From Rhodospirillum centenum SW (GTDB lineage Bacteria > Pseudomonadota > Alphaproteobacteria > Azospirillales > Azospirillaceae): a stretch of 64,000 bases of DNA. This document shows positions 53,404 to 64,000 of the stretch, one piece after another (position 1 is the stretch's first letter; every line of letters starts with the position of its first letter). The notes beneath the pieces are model-generated. The model did not search any database and had not been told where the DNA came from. It was given only the letters and a program-made list of their open reading frames with translations. The stretch spans positions 578,501 through 642,500 of the forward strand of contig NC_011420.2 of NCBI RefSeq assembly GCF_000016185.1, in the 5' to 3' direction. A program made the translations under genes and the position numbers.

Positions 53404-54282
53404 ATGAGCCAGACGCCCGATCATCCCCCGCTCGACACCGTCCGCAGCGTCTCCGACCTCCGTGCCCGCATCGCCCTCTGGCGGCGCGAGGGTCTGCGGG
53501 TCGCGCTGGTGCCCACCATGGGCGCCCTGCACGACGGCCACCTGACCCTGGTGCGGCGGGCGCGCGATCTGGCCGACCGGGTCGTCGCCTCCGTCTTCGT
53601 CAACCCCGCCCAGTTCGGCCCGAACGAGGATTTCGCCCGCTATCCGCGGGACGAGGCGGGCGACGCGGCGAAGCTGGCGTCTGCCGGCTGCGATCTGCTG
53701 TTCGCGCCCGATGTCGCCGCCATGTACCCGCCCGGCTTCGCCACGGCCGTGGAGGTCGAGGCCCTGTCCCGCCGCTGGGAGGGGGAGTTCCGGCCCGGCC
53801 ATTTCCGCGGCGTGGCGACGGTGGTGACGAAACTGCTGCTCCAGGCCCTGCCCGACGTGGCCTGCTTCGGGGAGAAGGACTACCAGCAGCTCCAGGTCAT
53901 CCGGCGGCTGGTGGCGGACCTGGACATTCCGGTGCGGATCGAGGGCGTGCCGACGGTGCGGGAGGCGGACGGGCTCGCGCTTTCCTCCCGCAACGCCTAT
54001 CTGACGTCGGCGCAGCGGGCGGTCGCGGCAGCGCTGAACCGCACCCTGCGCAGCGTGGTGGCGCGGCTGGCGGCCGAGCCCGGTGCGGTGGCCGAGACGG
54101 AGTCCCGCGCGCGCGCGGCACTGCTGGAGGCCGGCTTCGACGCCGTGGACTATCTGGCCGTCGTGGATGCCGCCAGCCTGGAGCCGCTGCTGCGGCTGGA
54201 CCGGCCGGCGCGGGTGATCTGCACGGCCCGGCTGGGGACCACGCGCCTGCTGGACAACATGGACGTGCCCGTCCCGGCCTGA
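53404..54282 (+). CDS. panC: Pantothenate synthetase
   Basis: 292-residue enzyme joining pantoate and beta-alanine with ATP, a step to coenzyme A. Signatures: LVPTMGALHDGHLTLVRRAR (HIGH-type ATP site), SVFVNPAQFGPNEDF, GEFRPGHFRGVATVV, CFGEKDYQQLQVIRRLV and GLALSSRNAYL. It is transcribed separately from the photolyase operon, 38 bp after the SnoaL-like gene, so read-through is possible. panB, its usual partner, is not in the window. Confidence 0.96.
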   Translation: MSQTPDHPPLDTVRSVSDLRARIALWRREGLRVALVPTMGALHDGHLTLVRRARDLADRVVASVFVNPAQFGPNEDFARYPRDEAGDAAKLASAGCDLLFAPDVAAMYPPGFATAVEVEALSRRWEGEFRPGHFRGVATVVTKLLLQALPDVACFGEKDYQQLQVIRRLVADLDIPVRIEGVPTVREADGLALSSRNAYLTSAQRAVAAALNRTLRSVVARLAAEPGAVAETESRARAALLEAGFDAVDYLAVVDAASLEPLLRLDRPARVICTARLGTTRLLDNMDVPVPA

Positions 54283-54285
54283 GCG

Positions 54286-54681
54286 TCAGCGCCCTTCGGC
54301 CGTCTTCTTCAGGATCTTGATCCACTCGTCTGCCGTGGCCGAGCGGCGGAAGCTCACGATGAAGGGCTGCGGGTGGCGGCGGGAGGTCAGCTCCATCTCG
54401 AACGCTCCGTCCTTCGGCAGGTAGTGCCAGGCGCCCAGATCGCGCGGACCCAGCAGCACCATCTGCGGCCGGCCCTTGCCCAGCACGGCGATCCGGCCGC
54501 GCGTCTCGTCCGCGGCGAGGCCGGAGCCGTCATGGGCATGGCGCTCCGTGACGGTGAAGCCGTCGATGGCGTCGAACCGGGCCAGGATGTCGTCGTCGGA
54601 CGGCTGCGCCGGCTGGCTCAGCAGCCAGAGCGCCCCCGCCAGAACCAGACCCGCGATCCCCAGCAGCAGCACCAGCGTCAT
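54286..54681 (-). CDS. Hypothetical membrane-anchored protein
   Basis: 131-residue protein with an N-terminal hydrophobic helix (about 2-22, LVLLLGIAGLVLAGALWLL), then a mixed alpha/beta soluble part (FDAIDGFTVTERHAHDG, QMVLLGPRDLGAWHYLPKDG, FIVSFRRSATADEWIKILKK). No family is recognised. Its stop is 3 bp from the panC stop, so the two genes converge tightly. A possible small-protein gene lies upstream on the same strand. Confidence 0.65.
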   Translation of the reverse strand: MTLVLLLGIAGLVLAGALWLLSQPAQPSDDDILARFDAIDGFTVTERHAHDGSGLAADETRGRIAVLGKGRPQMVLLGPRDLGAWHYLPKDGAFEMELTSRRHPQPFIVSFRRSATADEWIKILKKTAEGR

Positions 54682-54730
54682 GGCCCCGTCCTCCCCCTCC
54701 CGGAAGGGATAGGGCGCGGGGCCGGCGCGA

Positions 54731-54895
54731 TCAACGGGGCCGTTCGTCCGCGGCCCGGCCCGGCATCGCCGCCACCGCCGTGCGGCGGGTCCGGCGCTGC
54801 GCCACGACGATGACGATGGCCGCCACCGCGAAGACGGCCAGCAGCATCGCCAGGAACCACATCACCTCGCCGCTCACGCCGCCGTCCACATCCAT
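54731..54895 (-). CDS. Small single-pass membrane protein
   Basis: 54 residues with one hydrophobic helix (about 11-31, VMWFLAMLLAVFAVAAIVIVV) followed by a basic RRTRR cluster, so a type with cytoplasmic C-terminus. Start MDVDGG is chosen from an upstream open frame that lacks coding character; the ATG is preceded by aggagga. It may be a real short membrane protein next to the hypothetical at 54286; no family recognised. Confidence 0.5.
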   Translation of the reverse strand: MDVDGGVSGEVMWFLAMLLAVFAVAAIVIVVAQRRTRRTAVAAMPGRAADERPR

Positions 54896-55013
54896 CCGTT
54901 CCTCCTGTCGTGTTCCCCGCGGTGTCCAGGAACGGCAACGGGCGGCGCACCGGACCGGCACGCCGCCCGCGACGATTTGCACGCCGCCCGCCGGGCTGAC
55001 CGGCGGCCGCGGC

Positions 55014-55433
55014 TCACCAGGTGCCGGTGTTCGGCATGCTGGCCCAGGGCTCCCGCGGCTCCAGCGCACCGCCCTTCTGCAACAGCTCCACGGAGATGTT
55101 GTCCGGCGAGCGGATGAAGGCCATGTAGCCGTCGCGCGGCGGCCGGTTGATCGTGACGCCCATGTCCATGAGCCGCTGGCAGGTGGCGTAGATATCATCC
55201 ACCGCGAAGGCCAGATGGCCGAAGTTGCGGCCGCCGGTATAGACCTCCGGGTCCCAGTTGTAGGTCAGTTCGACCTGCGCTTCGGGATTCTCGTCGGCGC
55301 CGAGATAGACCAGGGTGAAGCGGCCTTTCTCGTTCTCCATGCGGCGGACTTCCTTCAGCCCCAGCTTGGTGCAGTAGAAATCCAGTGATTCCTCCAGGTC
55401 CGTCACGCGGACCATGGTGTGGAGGTACTTCAT
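55014..55433 (-). CDS. gloA: Lactoylglutathione lyase (glyoxalase I)
   Basis: 139-residue metalloenzyme isomerising the methylglyoxal-glutathione hemithioacetal. Metal ligands are all visible: His5 (YLHTMVRV), Glu55 (QVELTYNW), His73 (FGHLAFAV) and Glu116 (SVELLQK). Gene length matches E. coli GloA (135). [16 protein letters not shown] and [18 protein letters not shown] are typical. A likely nickel-type enzyme, since it lacks the C-terminal extension of zinc forms. ATG 55433 follows ggaggta-like bases (gagctgggc) and the upstream open frame is not coding-like. Confidence 0.95.
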   Translation of the reverse strand: MKYLHTMVRVTDLEESLDFYCTKLGLKEVRRMENEKGRFTLVYLGADENPEAQVELTYNWDPEVYTGGRNFGHLAFAVDDIYATCQRLMDMGVTINRPPRDGYMAFIRSPDNISVELLQKGGALEPREPWASMPNTGTW

Positions 55434-55749
55434 GCCCAGCTCCTTCGGCGTCGGGGGATCGCATCGGCCGGTCGGCCCGGCGACAAGATAGGAAGCGGAC
55501 GCCGCCGGCGCCACCCGGGCAGTGCTCTCCCGACCGGCTCCGGCCGCATGGTGTTCATGTGCAGGTCAACAGGGCCGGGACGACAGGTGTTTCGTGGTGA
55601 GCGATACGACCGGCGCGGGAGAGCCCGTCGGACGGGCGCGGGCGACCCGGCCGCCGCTTGCCCTCTCCCCTGGCCCTCTTCCCTGGCCCTCTCCCCAGGC
55701 CCCCTTGCCGGCAACGCAACCGGGTCTGCCCGCGCCGCCTGACCGGGGA
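55434..55749. other. Gene-free gap between gloA and GIN-domain gene
   Basis: 316 bp with short open frames only. It contains the three 13-bp tandem repeats at 55661-55699 and no terminator of the classical kind. The gloA promoter must be at the left end, minus strand. Confidence 0.5.
55661..55699. repeat. Three imperfect 13-bp tandem repeats
   Basis: CCCTCTCCCCTGG (55661-55673), CCCTCTTCCCTGG (55674-55686), CCCTCTCCCCAGG (55687-55699), a pyrimidine-rich tract in the gap between gloA and the GIN-domain gene. Confidence 0.9.
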
Positions 55750-56574
55750 TCAGCGGCCGCTGTCGTCGCGGATGCGGACCGAGGCGATGCCGGAATTGCG
55801 GACCGAGCGGCTGTCCGCCACCCCGTCGAAGGACAGGCTGCCCAGGCCGCTGATGCTGGCCTCCAGCCGCGGGGTATGGCCGCCGCGGACGGCGACGTCG
55901 GCCATGCCGCTCATGTCGATGCTGACGGGACCGGAAACCGCGGCGATGTCCACATGGCCCGCGCCGCTGATGCTGACGTCGACCGCCCCCGCGACAGCGC
56001 CGGTTGTGACGGCGCCCGCCCCGCTGATGGTGAGCTTCAGGGGGCCGGCCACGTCGCCCACGGTGACAGCCCCGGCGCCGGAGATGCGCAGGTCGGCGCG
56101 GGCGACGCGGCCCGCCTCCACCTCCGCGGCCGAGGTCAGGGCCAGGGTCAGCGGCCCGTCCAGGTCCCCGATGCGGGCCTCCCCGATCAGGTTGCCGATG
56201 GTGACGGCGCTGCCGGCCGGCACGCTGACCTGGATCCTGACGGTGTCGTCATGGTCCACATTGCGCCGGCTCACCCCGTCGAGGTTCTGGTCAACCACCA
56301 CCTCGCCGTTGCGCAGGATGACGCTGGTCCGGTCCACCATATCGGACGGCCCGTCGAGAGTGACGCCGACGCGGCCCGTGCCGGTCGCCACCGTCACGGT
56401 CACGTCGCCGATCAGGTCCTCAATGCGGAAGGCGCGGGCGTCGAACTCCTGCGGGGCGGCCAGGGCGGCGGGCAGGGGAAAGAGGAGGGCGGTCAACAGG
56501 GCCGCCGCCGCGGCGGTGCGCCGGCCCCGGGCGGGGCGGGAAGGGGCCGGGCTGGATGGATCAGGGCGGAACAT
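55750..56574 (-). CDS. Secreted GIN-domain (DUF2807) protein 1
   Basis: 274-residue exported protein; N-terminal basic tail then signal helix (about 20-40, AAAAALLTALLFPLPAALAA). The mature part is a right-handed beta-helix made of repeated strands with a G-x-G turn: ISGAGAVTVGDVAG, ISGAGAVTTGAVAG, ISGAGHVDIAAVSG, SMADVAVRGG. This is the putative auto-transporter-adhesin head GIN domain, which has no known enzymatic function. It is the downstream member of a tandem paralogous pair, 11 bp after the second gene. Confidence 0.85.
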   Translation of the reverse strand: MFRPDPSSPAPSRPARGRRTAAAAALLTALLFPLPAALAAPQEFDARAFRIEDLIGDVTVTVATGTGRVGVTLDGPSDMVDRTSVILRNGEVVVDQNLDGVSRRNVDHDDTVRIQVSVPAGSAVTIGNLIGEARIGDLDGPLTLALTSAAEVEAGRVARADLRISGAGAVTVGDVAGPLKLTISGAGAVTTGAVAGAVDVSISGAGHVDIAAVSGPVSIDMSGMADVAVRGGHTPRLEASISGLGSLSFDGVADSRSVRNSGIASVRIRDDSGR

Positions 56575-56585
56575 GCCGGGCCTCC

Positions 56586-57353
56586 TCAGCGCCTGCCGGT
56601 GATGGTGACCTTGCCGGAGCCGGACTGGCGGATGGACTGGCTGCCGGCCGTGCCGTCCAGGGTCAGGTCGCCCGAACCGGAAATGGAGACGGACAGCGGG
56701 TCGGCCCGGCCGCCGCGCAGGGCGATGTCGCCCGAGCCGTTGATCTCGGCCGCGACGGGGCCGGAGACGCTGGCGATCTCGATATCACCGGACCCGTCAA
56801 TCTCCAGCGTCACGGCCCCGGCGGCGGCGCCCGTCTTCACCTTGCCCGAGCCGTTGATGTCCACCGCCAGATCGCCGGAGATGGCGCCGACGGTGATGTC
56901 GCCGCTGCCGCTGACGTCCAGGCTGGCCGTCGTCACGTCGCCGACCGTCAGGGTGCCGGAGGTCATGTCCTCCACGGCCAGCGGACCGCGCAGGTCGCCC
57001 ACGCGGCCCTCGCCGATGAAATCCTCCACGGACAGACCGCTGCCCGCCGGCAGCGTCACCTTCACGGCGATCCAGAGGTCGCGGTCGGAATCGCGCCAGG
57101 TGCGGCGGTCGCTGTTGTCCTGCTCCAGCACCACGCGGTCGCCGTCCTGGCGCACGCGGACCCGGTCGATCCGCGCCTGCGGGCCGCTGATGGCGACGGT
57201 GACGGGGCCCGACCCCGGAGTGACGGTCACATCCAGGGTGCCGACCACCCCGTCCACGGTGACGCCGCGGGCCGTGTAGTCCTGCGGCCCGAAGGCCAGG
57301 GCGGGGAAACTGACGGCGGCGAGAGCCGTGGCGGCGAGCAGGGAACGCAACAT
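56586..57353 (-). CDS. Secreted GIN-domain (DUF2807) protein 2
   Basis: 255-residue paralogue of the neighbouring gene. Signal peptide (about 1-20, SLLAATALAAVSFPALA); N-terminal region with VTVTPGSGPVTVAISGP, then the same beta-helix rungs, here VSGSGDITVGAISG, INGSGKVKTGAAAG, IDGSGDIEIASVSG, INGSGDIALRGG and ISGSGDLTLDGTAG. The G-S-G-D turn replaces the G-A-G of protein 1. ATG 57353 chosen because the upstream frame lacks a signal peptide. Both probably form one transcription unit; gene duplication is likely. Confidence 0.87.
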   Translation of the reverse strand: MLRSLLAATALAAVSFPALAFGPQDYTARGVTVDGVVGTLDVTVTPGSGPVTVAISGPQARIDRVRVRQDGDRVVLEQDNSDRRTWRDSDRDLWIAVKVTLPAGSGLSVEDFIGEGRVGDLRGPLAVEDMTSGTLTVGDVTTASLDVSGSGDITVGAISGDLAVDINGSGKVKTGAAAGAVTLEIDGSGDIEIASVSGPVAAEINGSGDIALRGGRADPLSVSISGSGDLTLDGTAGSQSIRQSGSGKVTITGRR

Positions 57354-57519
57354 GGGGAAAGCCTCGTAGCGATGGACTTCCCCTCTCAAAGCAAGCGCCG
57401 TGCCGGTCCGGAAAGCCACGGAAAGTCCGGGGACATTCCATCCGTCGGTGGCGGGATCCGTCACCGGGTGGCGGAATTCCCCAACGGATGGTCCCGCCAG
57501 CCCGACCCCGCCGCCCCGC

Positions 57520-59739
<2,220 letters not shown>

Positions 59740-59761
59740 CTACACCGACCGGCGCTTCAAG

Positions 59762-60325
59762 TCATGACCGCCGGGCGGTGAAGGGCAGCCGTGCCAGCCG
59801 TTCCCACGGGCCGCCGTGGTAGCGCCAGAGCAGCAGCCCCTCGGCCCGCGCCGTCCAGGGCGAGAACCCGGCGGAAAGGTCCGCCAGCAGGGCCTTGGCC
59901 GCGGCGGGCTCGACCTTGTTCTGGATGGTGACGTGCGGCCGGTGCGCCTGCCGGTCCTGCGGGATCAGCCACTCCGACCAGAGGGCGGCCAGCCGCTCGC
60001 GCAGCCGGGCCAGGTCGGGGGCGGCCAGGGTGAGGGCGACACCGCGGCCCAGCGGGCGCAGGCCCGTCACCGCCAGGGGGAACGGCGCCGCGTCCCGGCA
60101 GGTCCGGCGCAGATCGGCCAGGATGACGGGGAGCTGCGGTCCCGGCAGATGGTGGAAAAGGGTCAGGTGCGCGGGGATCAGGTTGCGCTCCGGCGGGAAG
60201 TGCGCCCGGCGCAGCGCCTCGAAGCGGGCGAAGGAGCGGTCGTCGAAGGCCAGCGTCAGGATCAGGGGCGCGGCTTCCGGCCCGGCGCTCCCCGCCACCG
60301 GCGGCGCGTCGCCGGGTGGGGTCAC
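59762..60325 (-). CDS. 2'-5' RNA ligase/cyclic phosphodiesterase (LigT) family protein
   Basis: 187-residue member of the 2H phosphoesterase family. Both H-x-T motifs are present: HLTLFHHL (about residue 50) and HVTIQNKV (about 137). Such enzymes hydrolyse 2',3'-cyclic phosphate ends or join RNA halves. It starts with GTG and overlaps the recN stop by 4 bp (GTGA), so it is translationally coupled to recN. In many relatives recN is followed directly by ligA; this is an inserted gene. Confidence 0.88.
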   Translation of the reverse strand: MTPPGDAPPVAGSAGPEAAPLILTLAFDDRSFARFEALRRAHFPPERNLIPAHLTLFHHLPGPQLPVILADLRRTCRDAAPFPLAVTGLRPLGRGVALTLAAPDLARLRERLAALWSEWLIPQDRQAHRPHVTIQNKVEPAAAKALLADLSAGFSPWTARAEGLLLWRYHGGPWERLARLPFTARRS

Positions 60326-61992
60326 GCCTTGGCCAGCAGGCTGTCCGCGGCGGCGCGGGCGGCATCCGTCACCTCGGCGCCGGAGAGCATGCGGGCGATC
60401 TCCTCCCGCCGCTGCGCCGCGTCCAGGGCCGCGACCTCCGTCACGGTGCGGCCGGCGGCGGCCTTCTTGCGCACCTGCCAGTGATGCCCGCCGCGGGCCG
60501 CCACCTGCGGGCTGTGGGTGACCACCAGCACCTGGAGCGCGCGGCCCAGCCGGGCCAGCCGCTCGCCCACGGCGTCGGCCACGGCCCCGCCGATGCCGGT
60601 GTCCACCTCGTCGAAGACGAGCGTCGGCACGGTGCCGAGCTGGGCCAGCACCACCTTCAGCGCCAGCATGAAGCGCGCCAGCTCGCCGCCCGAGGCGATC
60701 TTTGCCAGCGGTCCCGGCGGCGCGCCGGGGTTGGTCGCCACGGTGAAGCTGACATCGTCGATGCCGTGCGGCCCCCAGGCCGCCTCCTCGGTCGGGGCCA
60801 CGCGGGTGACGAAGCGGGCCTTCTCCAGCTTCAGGGGAGCCAGCTCCGCCGCCACCGCCCGGTCCAGCCGGCCGGCCGCCTTGGCGCGGGCGGCGGACAG
60901 TTCGCGCGCCGCGGCGGCGAAGCGGGTCCTGGCATCCTCCGCCTGTTTGGCGAGGCGCTGCAGCAGGTCGCCCTGATCCTCGATCAGCGCCAGCCGCCGC
61001 GCCATCTCCGCCCGCAGCCCGGCAAGGCCGTCCACCTCCACCGAGTGCTTGCGGGCGGCGGCGCGCAGGGCGAACAGGCGCTCCTCGATCGTCTCCAGGC
61101 TGCCGCCGTCCAGGTCGATGTCGGCGGAGAGCGCCTGGAGCGCGCGGGCGGCCTCCGCCACCTCCGCCGCGGCCTCGTCCAGCACCTGGATGACCGGGTC
61201 CAGCCGGCCGCCGGCCTTGTCGGCGATGCGGGCCAGCAGGCGCAGCGACGCGGCCAGCCCGCGCTCCGCCCCGCGGTCGCCGGACAGCTCCGCATGGGCG
61301 CCGTTGATCGCCTCGATCAGCCTTTCGCGGTGTTGCAGGGTGACCCGCTTCTCCGCCAGCTCCGCCTCTTCCCCCTCGCGCGGGTCCAGGCTGTCCAGCT
61401 CGGCCACGGCGTGGCGGAGATACTCCTCCTCGGCGCGGGCGCGGGCGGCGTCCTCGGCCGCCTGCTGGCGGGCCTGGTCGGCCTGCCGCCAGTCGCGCCA
61501 GGCGCCGGCCGTGGCCCGGGCGGCATCGCCCAGGCCGGCATACTCGTCCAGCAGCCCCAGATGGGTGCGCGGGTCCAGCAGGCCGTGCGTGTCGAACTGG
61601 CCGTGGACCTCCACCAGCGTCTCTCCCAGCCGGCGCAGCAGGGTGACGCCCACCGGCTGGTCGTTGACGAAGGCGCGGGAGCGGCCGTCGGCGCTGACGG
61701 TCCGGCGCAGCACCAGCGTGTCCTCCGCCTCCAGCTCCTGCTCGCGCAGGATGCCCAAGGCGGGGTGGTCGGGATGGCCGGAGAGGTCGAATTCGGCGGT
61801 GACGGCGGCCTGCTCCGCCCCGTGGCGGACCAGCGCGCTGTCGCCGCGGGCGCCCAGCGCCAGCCCCAGCGCGTCCAGCAGGATCGACTTGCCGGCCCCG
61901 GTCTCGCCGGTCAGCACGCACAGCCCCGGACGGAAGGCCAGGGTCAGACGGTCGATCAGGACGACATCGCGGATCGAGAGGGTGACCAGCAT
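60322..61992 (-). CDS. recN: DNA repair protein RecN
   Basis: 556-residue SMC-like ATPase for double-strand break repair. Walker A GETGAGKS at 29-36; long coiled coil (about 160-360); Walker B/signature VFDEVDTGIGG and SGGELARFMLALK near 430-480. Order of domains and length are those of RecN. bamD lies upstream on the same strand (58 bp gap). Confidence 0.96.
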   Translation of the reverse strand: MLVTLSIRDVVLIDRLTLAFRPGLCVLTGETGAGKSILLDALGLALGARGDSALVRHGAEQAAVTAEFDLSGHPDHPALGILREQELEAEDTLVLRRTVSADGRSRAFVNDQPVGVTLLRRLGETLVEVHGQFDTHGLLDPRTHLGLLDEYAGLGDAARATAGAWRDWRQADQARQQAAEDAARARAEEEYLRHAVAELDSLDPREGEEAELAEKRVTLQHRERLIEAINGAHAELSGDRGAERGLAASLRLLARIADKAGGRLDPVIQVLDEAAAEVAEAARALQALSADIDLDGGSLETIEERLFALRAAARKHSVEVDGLAGLRAEMARRLALIEDQGDLLQRLAKQAEDARTRFAAAARELSAARAKAAGRLDRAVAAELAPLKLEKARFVTRVAPTEEAAWGPHGIDDVSFTVATNPGAPPGPLAKIASGGELARFMLALKVVLAQLGTVPTLVFDEVDTGIGGAVADAVGERLARLGRALQVLVVTHSPQVAARGGHHWQVRKKAAAGRTVTEVAALDAAQRREEIARMLSGAEVTDAARAAADSLLAKA

Positions 61993-62050
61993 GGTCCGGG
62001 TCAGCGGAGGCCCGGCCCGCCGGCCGGGACGGCTGCGGGCAGGGCGGTCA

Positions 62051-62875
62051 TCAGAACATCCAGTCCCAGGCGCGGCTGAAGAAGCCGCGCTCCGCCGCGG
62101 GGCGGCTGTCCGTCATCAGGGTATAGGTGCGCTGATACCAGTCGCTGCCCGGGTAGTTATGGCCCAGCAGCGCGGCGGAGGCCTGTGCCTCGTCCACGAT
62201 GCCCAGGGCCAGATAGGCTTCGGTCAGGCGGTGCAGCGCCTCCGGCACATGGCTGGTGGTCTGATACTTGTCCACGACCCGGCGGAACCGCTTGATCGCG
62301 GCCATGTACTGCCCGGTGACCAGATAGTAGCGGCCGACCTCCATGTCCTTGCCGGCCAGGTGGTCGCGGGTCAGGTCCAGCTTCAGGTTGGCGTCGCGGG
62401 CATAGGTGGTGGCGGGGAAGCGGCGGGCCACGTCCTGCAGGGCGGTCAGCGCGCTTTCCGTCATGCTCTGGTCGCGGCGCACGTCGGAGATCTGCTCGTA
62501 GTAGCAGAGCGCCTTCAGGTAATAGGCGTAGGCGGCGTTGCGGTTGCCGGGATGCAGAGAGATGAAGCGGTCCAGCGTGGTGATGGCGTCGTCGTAGCGC
62601 AGCGCCTCGTAATGCGCGTAGGCCGCCATGAGCTGCGCCCGCACGGCCCACTGCGAATAGGGGTGCTGCCGCTCCACCTCGTCGAACAGGGCGGCCGCCT
62701 TCAGATAGTTCTCGTTGTCCAGCGCGTTCGCCGCCTCGGTATAGATCTGCTCCACCGGGCGCTCGATATACGGGATCACCTCCTTCTCGCCGGCGCAGGC
62801 CGCCAGCAGCAGGAGTGAGGCCGACGCCGCGAGGAGGCGGGGACGGAGGCGGGCGAAGCGGATCGACAACGACAT
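62051..62875 (-). CDS. bamD: Outer-membrane assembly lipoprotein BamD
   Basis: 274-residue lipoprotein with lipobox LAAC (Cys about residue 28) and TPR-type helices that hold BamA in the outer-membrane insertion complex. Family sequences: AANALDNENYLKAAALFDEV, RQHPYSQWAVRAQLMAAYAH, ISLHPGNRNAAYAYYLKALC, YARDANLKLDLTRDHLAGKD and EVGRYYLVTGQYMAAIKRF. Start MSLSIRFARLRPR is the first ATG in good context. The 236-bp gap to lpxC is longer than within the rest of the cluster. Confidence 0.95.
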   Translation of the reverse strand: MSLSIRFARLRPRLLAASASLLLLAACAGEKEVIPYIERPVEQIYTEAANALDNENYLKAAALFDEVERQHPYSQWAVRAQLMAAYAHYEALRYDDAITTLDRFISLHPGNRNAAYAYYLKALCYYEQISDVRRDQSMTESALTALQDVARRFPATTYARDANLKLDLTRDHLAGKDMEVGRYYLVTGQYMAAIKRFRRVVDKYQTTSHVPEALHRLTEAYLALGIVDEAQASAALLGHNYPGSDWYQRTYTLMTDSRPAAERGFFSRAWDWMF

Positions 62876-63111
62876 CTTCAGCGGCTGCCTGGAAGCAAGG
62901 GACGGGGACTTATAGCACGCGGACTTGGCCTGCCGCCAAGCGGCAACTGCGGGGCACGAACCACCTGCGGGCCACCGGCGGGCAGCCGGGAGCATGCCGC
63001 CGGACCGGGGCGCAATCATGGCATCGCCGGAGCGGCGGGGCCGCCCCGGCGGTGCTGGGAGGGGTCGGGCAGGGGAAGGACAGGCCGCGCAGGGAAGCCG
63101 CGCGGGCGGGA

Positions 63112-64000
63112 TCAGGCGATGGCGGCCAGCGGCTCGTCCTCGTCGGTCCAGAGCGTGCGGGCCGGTGCCGTCTCTTCCCAGCGGAAGGCGCCGACATCCG
63201 CGAACAGGGCGCGCAGCAGGCGGTTGTTCATCTCGTGGCCCGGCCGGACACCGTGGAAATGGCCGATGATCGGAGCGCCGGCCATGTAGAGGTCGCCCAC
63301 CGCGTCCAGGATCTTGTGGCGGACGAACTCGTCCCCGTAGCGCAGCCCGCCCTCGTTGACGATGCGGTCGCCGTCGATGACGACGGCGTTCTCCAGCGAG
63401 CCGCCGCGCGCCAGCCCGGCCTTGCGCATCATGTCCACCTCGTGCAGGAAGCCGAAGGTGCGGGCGCGGGCGACCTCCGCCTTGAAGGTGCGGTCATCCT
63501 CACCGATGCCCAGGCGCAGCGCGCCCTCCTGCCGGCGGATGGCGGCGGTGCTGAAGTCGATCTCGACGCGGAAGCTGCTGACCGGGGCGGGCATCAGGGC
63601 AACGGACTTGTCGCCGGCCTCCACCCGCACCTCGCGCAGGATGCGCAGGTGGCGGCGCGGGGCGGTCTGGACGGCGCGGCCGGCGCACTCCACCAGGAAG
63701 ACGAAGGGGGCCGCGCTGCCGTCCATGATCGGCACTTCCGGGCCGTCCAGATCGACCCGCAGATTGTCGATGCCGCAGCCGCGCAGCGCCGACATCAGAT
63801 GCTCGACCGTGCCGACCTGGGCGCCGTAGGCGTTGCCGACGACCGTGCAGAGGCGGGTATCGACCACCTGGTCCCAGCGCGCCGGGATGGTCGCCTGCTC
63901 GTCCGTCGCTCCCCGGGCGACCAGATCCGTGCGGCGGAACACGATGCCGGTGCCGGCCGGGGCGGGCGCCAGGGTCATGTTCACCCGCTGGCCGGAATGC
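63112..64000 (-). CDS. lpxC: UDP-3-O-acyl-N-acetylglucosamine deacetylase, 5' end cut
   Basis: Zinc deacetylase for lipid A synthesis, 290 residues from an internal ATG; the frame continues to the right window edge with HSGQRVNMTLAPAP, so about 20 N-terminal residues are missing (family HSG motif seen just at the edge). Zinc His in TVEHLMSAL, and catalytic His/Asp region KILDAVGDLYMAGAPIIGHF with HFHGVRPGHEMNNRLL. LpxC is the first gene, by transcription, of the visible part and normally follows ftsZ. Regulated stability often involves the C-terminus, which here is TLWTDEDEPLAAIA. Confidence 0.97.
   Translation of the reverse strand, partial: HSGQRVNMTLAPAPAGTGIVFRRTDLVARGATDEQATIPARWDQVVDTRLCTVVGNAYGAQVGTVEHLMSALRGCGIDNLRVDLDGPEVPIMDGSAAPFVFLVECAGRAVQTAPRRHLRILREVRVEAGDKSVALMPAPVSSFRVEIDFSTAAIRRQEGALRLGIGEDDRTFKAEVARARTFGFLHEVDMMRKAGLARGGSLENAVVIDGDRIVNEGGLRYGDEFVRHKILDAVGDLYMAGAPIIGHFHGVRPGHEMNNRLLRALFADVGAFRWEETAPARTLWTDEDEPLAAIA

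Overview
The window is chromosomal DNA from a high-GC alphaproteobacterium. The lpxC-bamD-recN-ligA order, the xseB-ispA-dxs block next to tlyA, a PHA synthesis regulator of the PhaR type, and large TonB-dependent receptors together suggest Rhodospirillales, most likely an Azospirillum/Rhodocista-like lineage. That placement is inference from gene content and order. No rRNA, tRNA, CRISPR array, insertion sequence or prophage was recognised. Coding density is high and most genes have G/C in third positions, so long antisense open frames are common and were discarded.

Layout. 1-3.9 kb: the 3' part of a chemoreceptor, then a polyhydroxyalkanoate locus (a short class III-like synthase with a small partner gene, divergent from phaR). 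4.3-5.0 kb: a HicAB toxin-antitoxin pair with a candidate operator. 5.1-11.2 kb: an acyl-CoA/beta-oxidation group (bifunctional FadJ-like enzyme, divergent from an MDR reductase, two SDRs and an ACAD10-type phosphotransferase). 11.4-12.6 kb: a Nudix hydrolase and a heme oxygenase, converging. 12.7-16.7 kb: envC-ctpA-polysaccharide deacetylase (cell-wall separation). 17.0-19.8 kb: ornithine aminotransferase, a guanidino-group hydrolase and an Lrp regulator, which look like an arginine-to-glutamate-semialdehyde route. 19.9-20.5 kb: an ArsR regulator divergent from TusA. 20.6-26.4 kb: HDAC-like amidohydrolase, xseB-ispA-dxs (isoprenoid precursors) and tlyA, interrupted by an accessory patch with a frame-broken MNT/HEPN module and an entericidin-like lipoprotein.

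26.5-35.9 kb: sppA; pabB-pabC (p-aminobenzoate for folate); cstA-ybdD; a DEDDh exonuclease; fabI-aroC. 36-40.8 kb: a 36-bp direct repeat pair, a YihY membrane protein, and a large orphan TonB-dependent receptor with a long leader and a strong terminator. 40.9-47.7 kb: secreted and envelope proteins, a CbpA-like co-chaperone, pdxH, a cation efflux protein, an MBL hydrolase and a PRC-barrel protein. 47.8-49.6 kb: a zinc homeostasis pair, zur and a His-rich CobW-family GTPase, with a candidate Zur box. 49.7-53.4 kb: a DUF6134-like protein, an iron-sulfur photolyase, an SDR and a SnoaL-like protein, tightly packed and probably a light/oxidative-stress operon. 53.4-57.4 kb: panC, small membrane proteins, gloA and two tandem secreted GIN-domain (DUF2807) beta-helix proteins. 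57.5-64 kb: lpxC-bamD-recN-LigT-ligA on the minus strand, the downstream end of the usual division/cell-wall cluster.

The accessory signals most worth checking are the guanidino-hydrolase/OAT/Lrp locus, the small-subunit PHA synthase, the ArsR-TusA pair with a displaced cysteine, the HEPN gene carrying two compensating frameshifts, the photolyase-SDR-SnoaL operon, and the repeat pair upstream of yihY.
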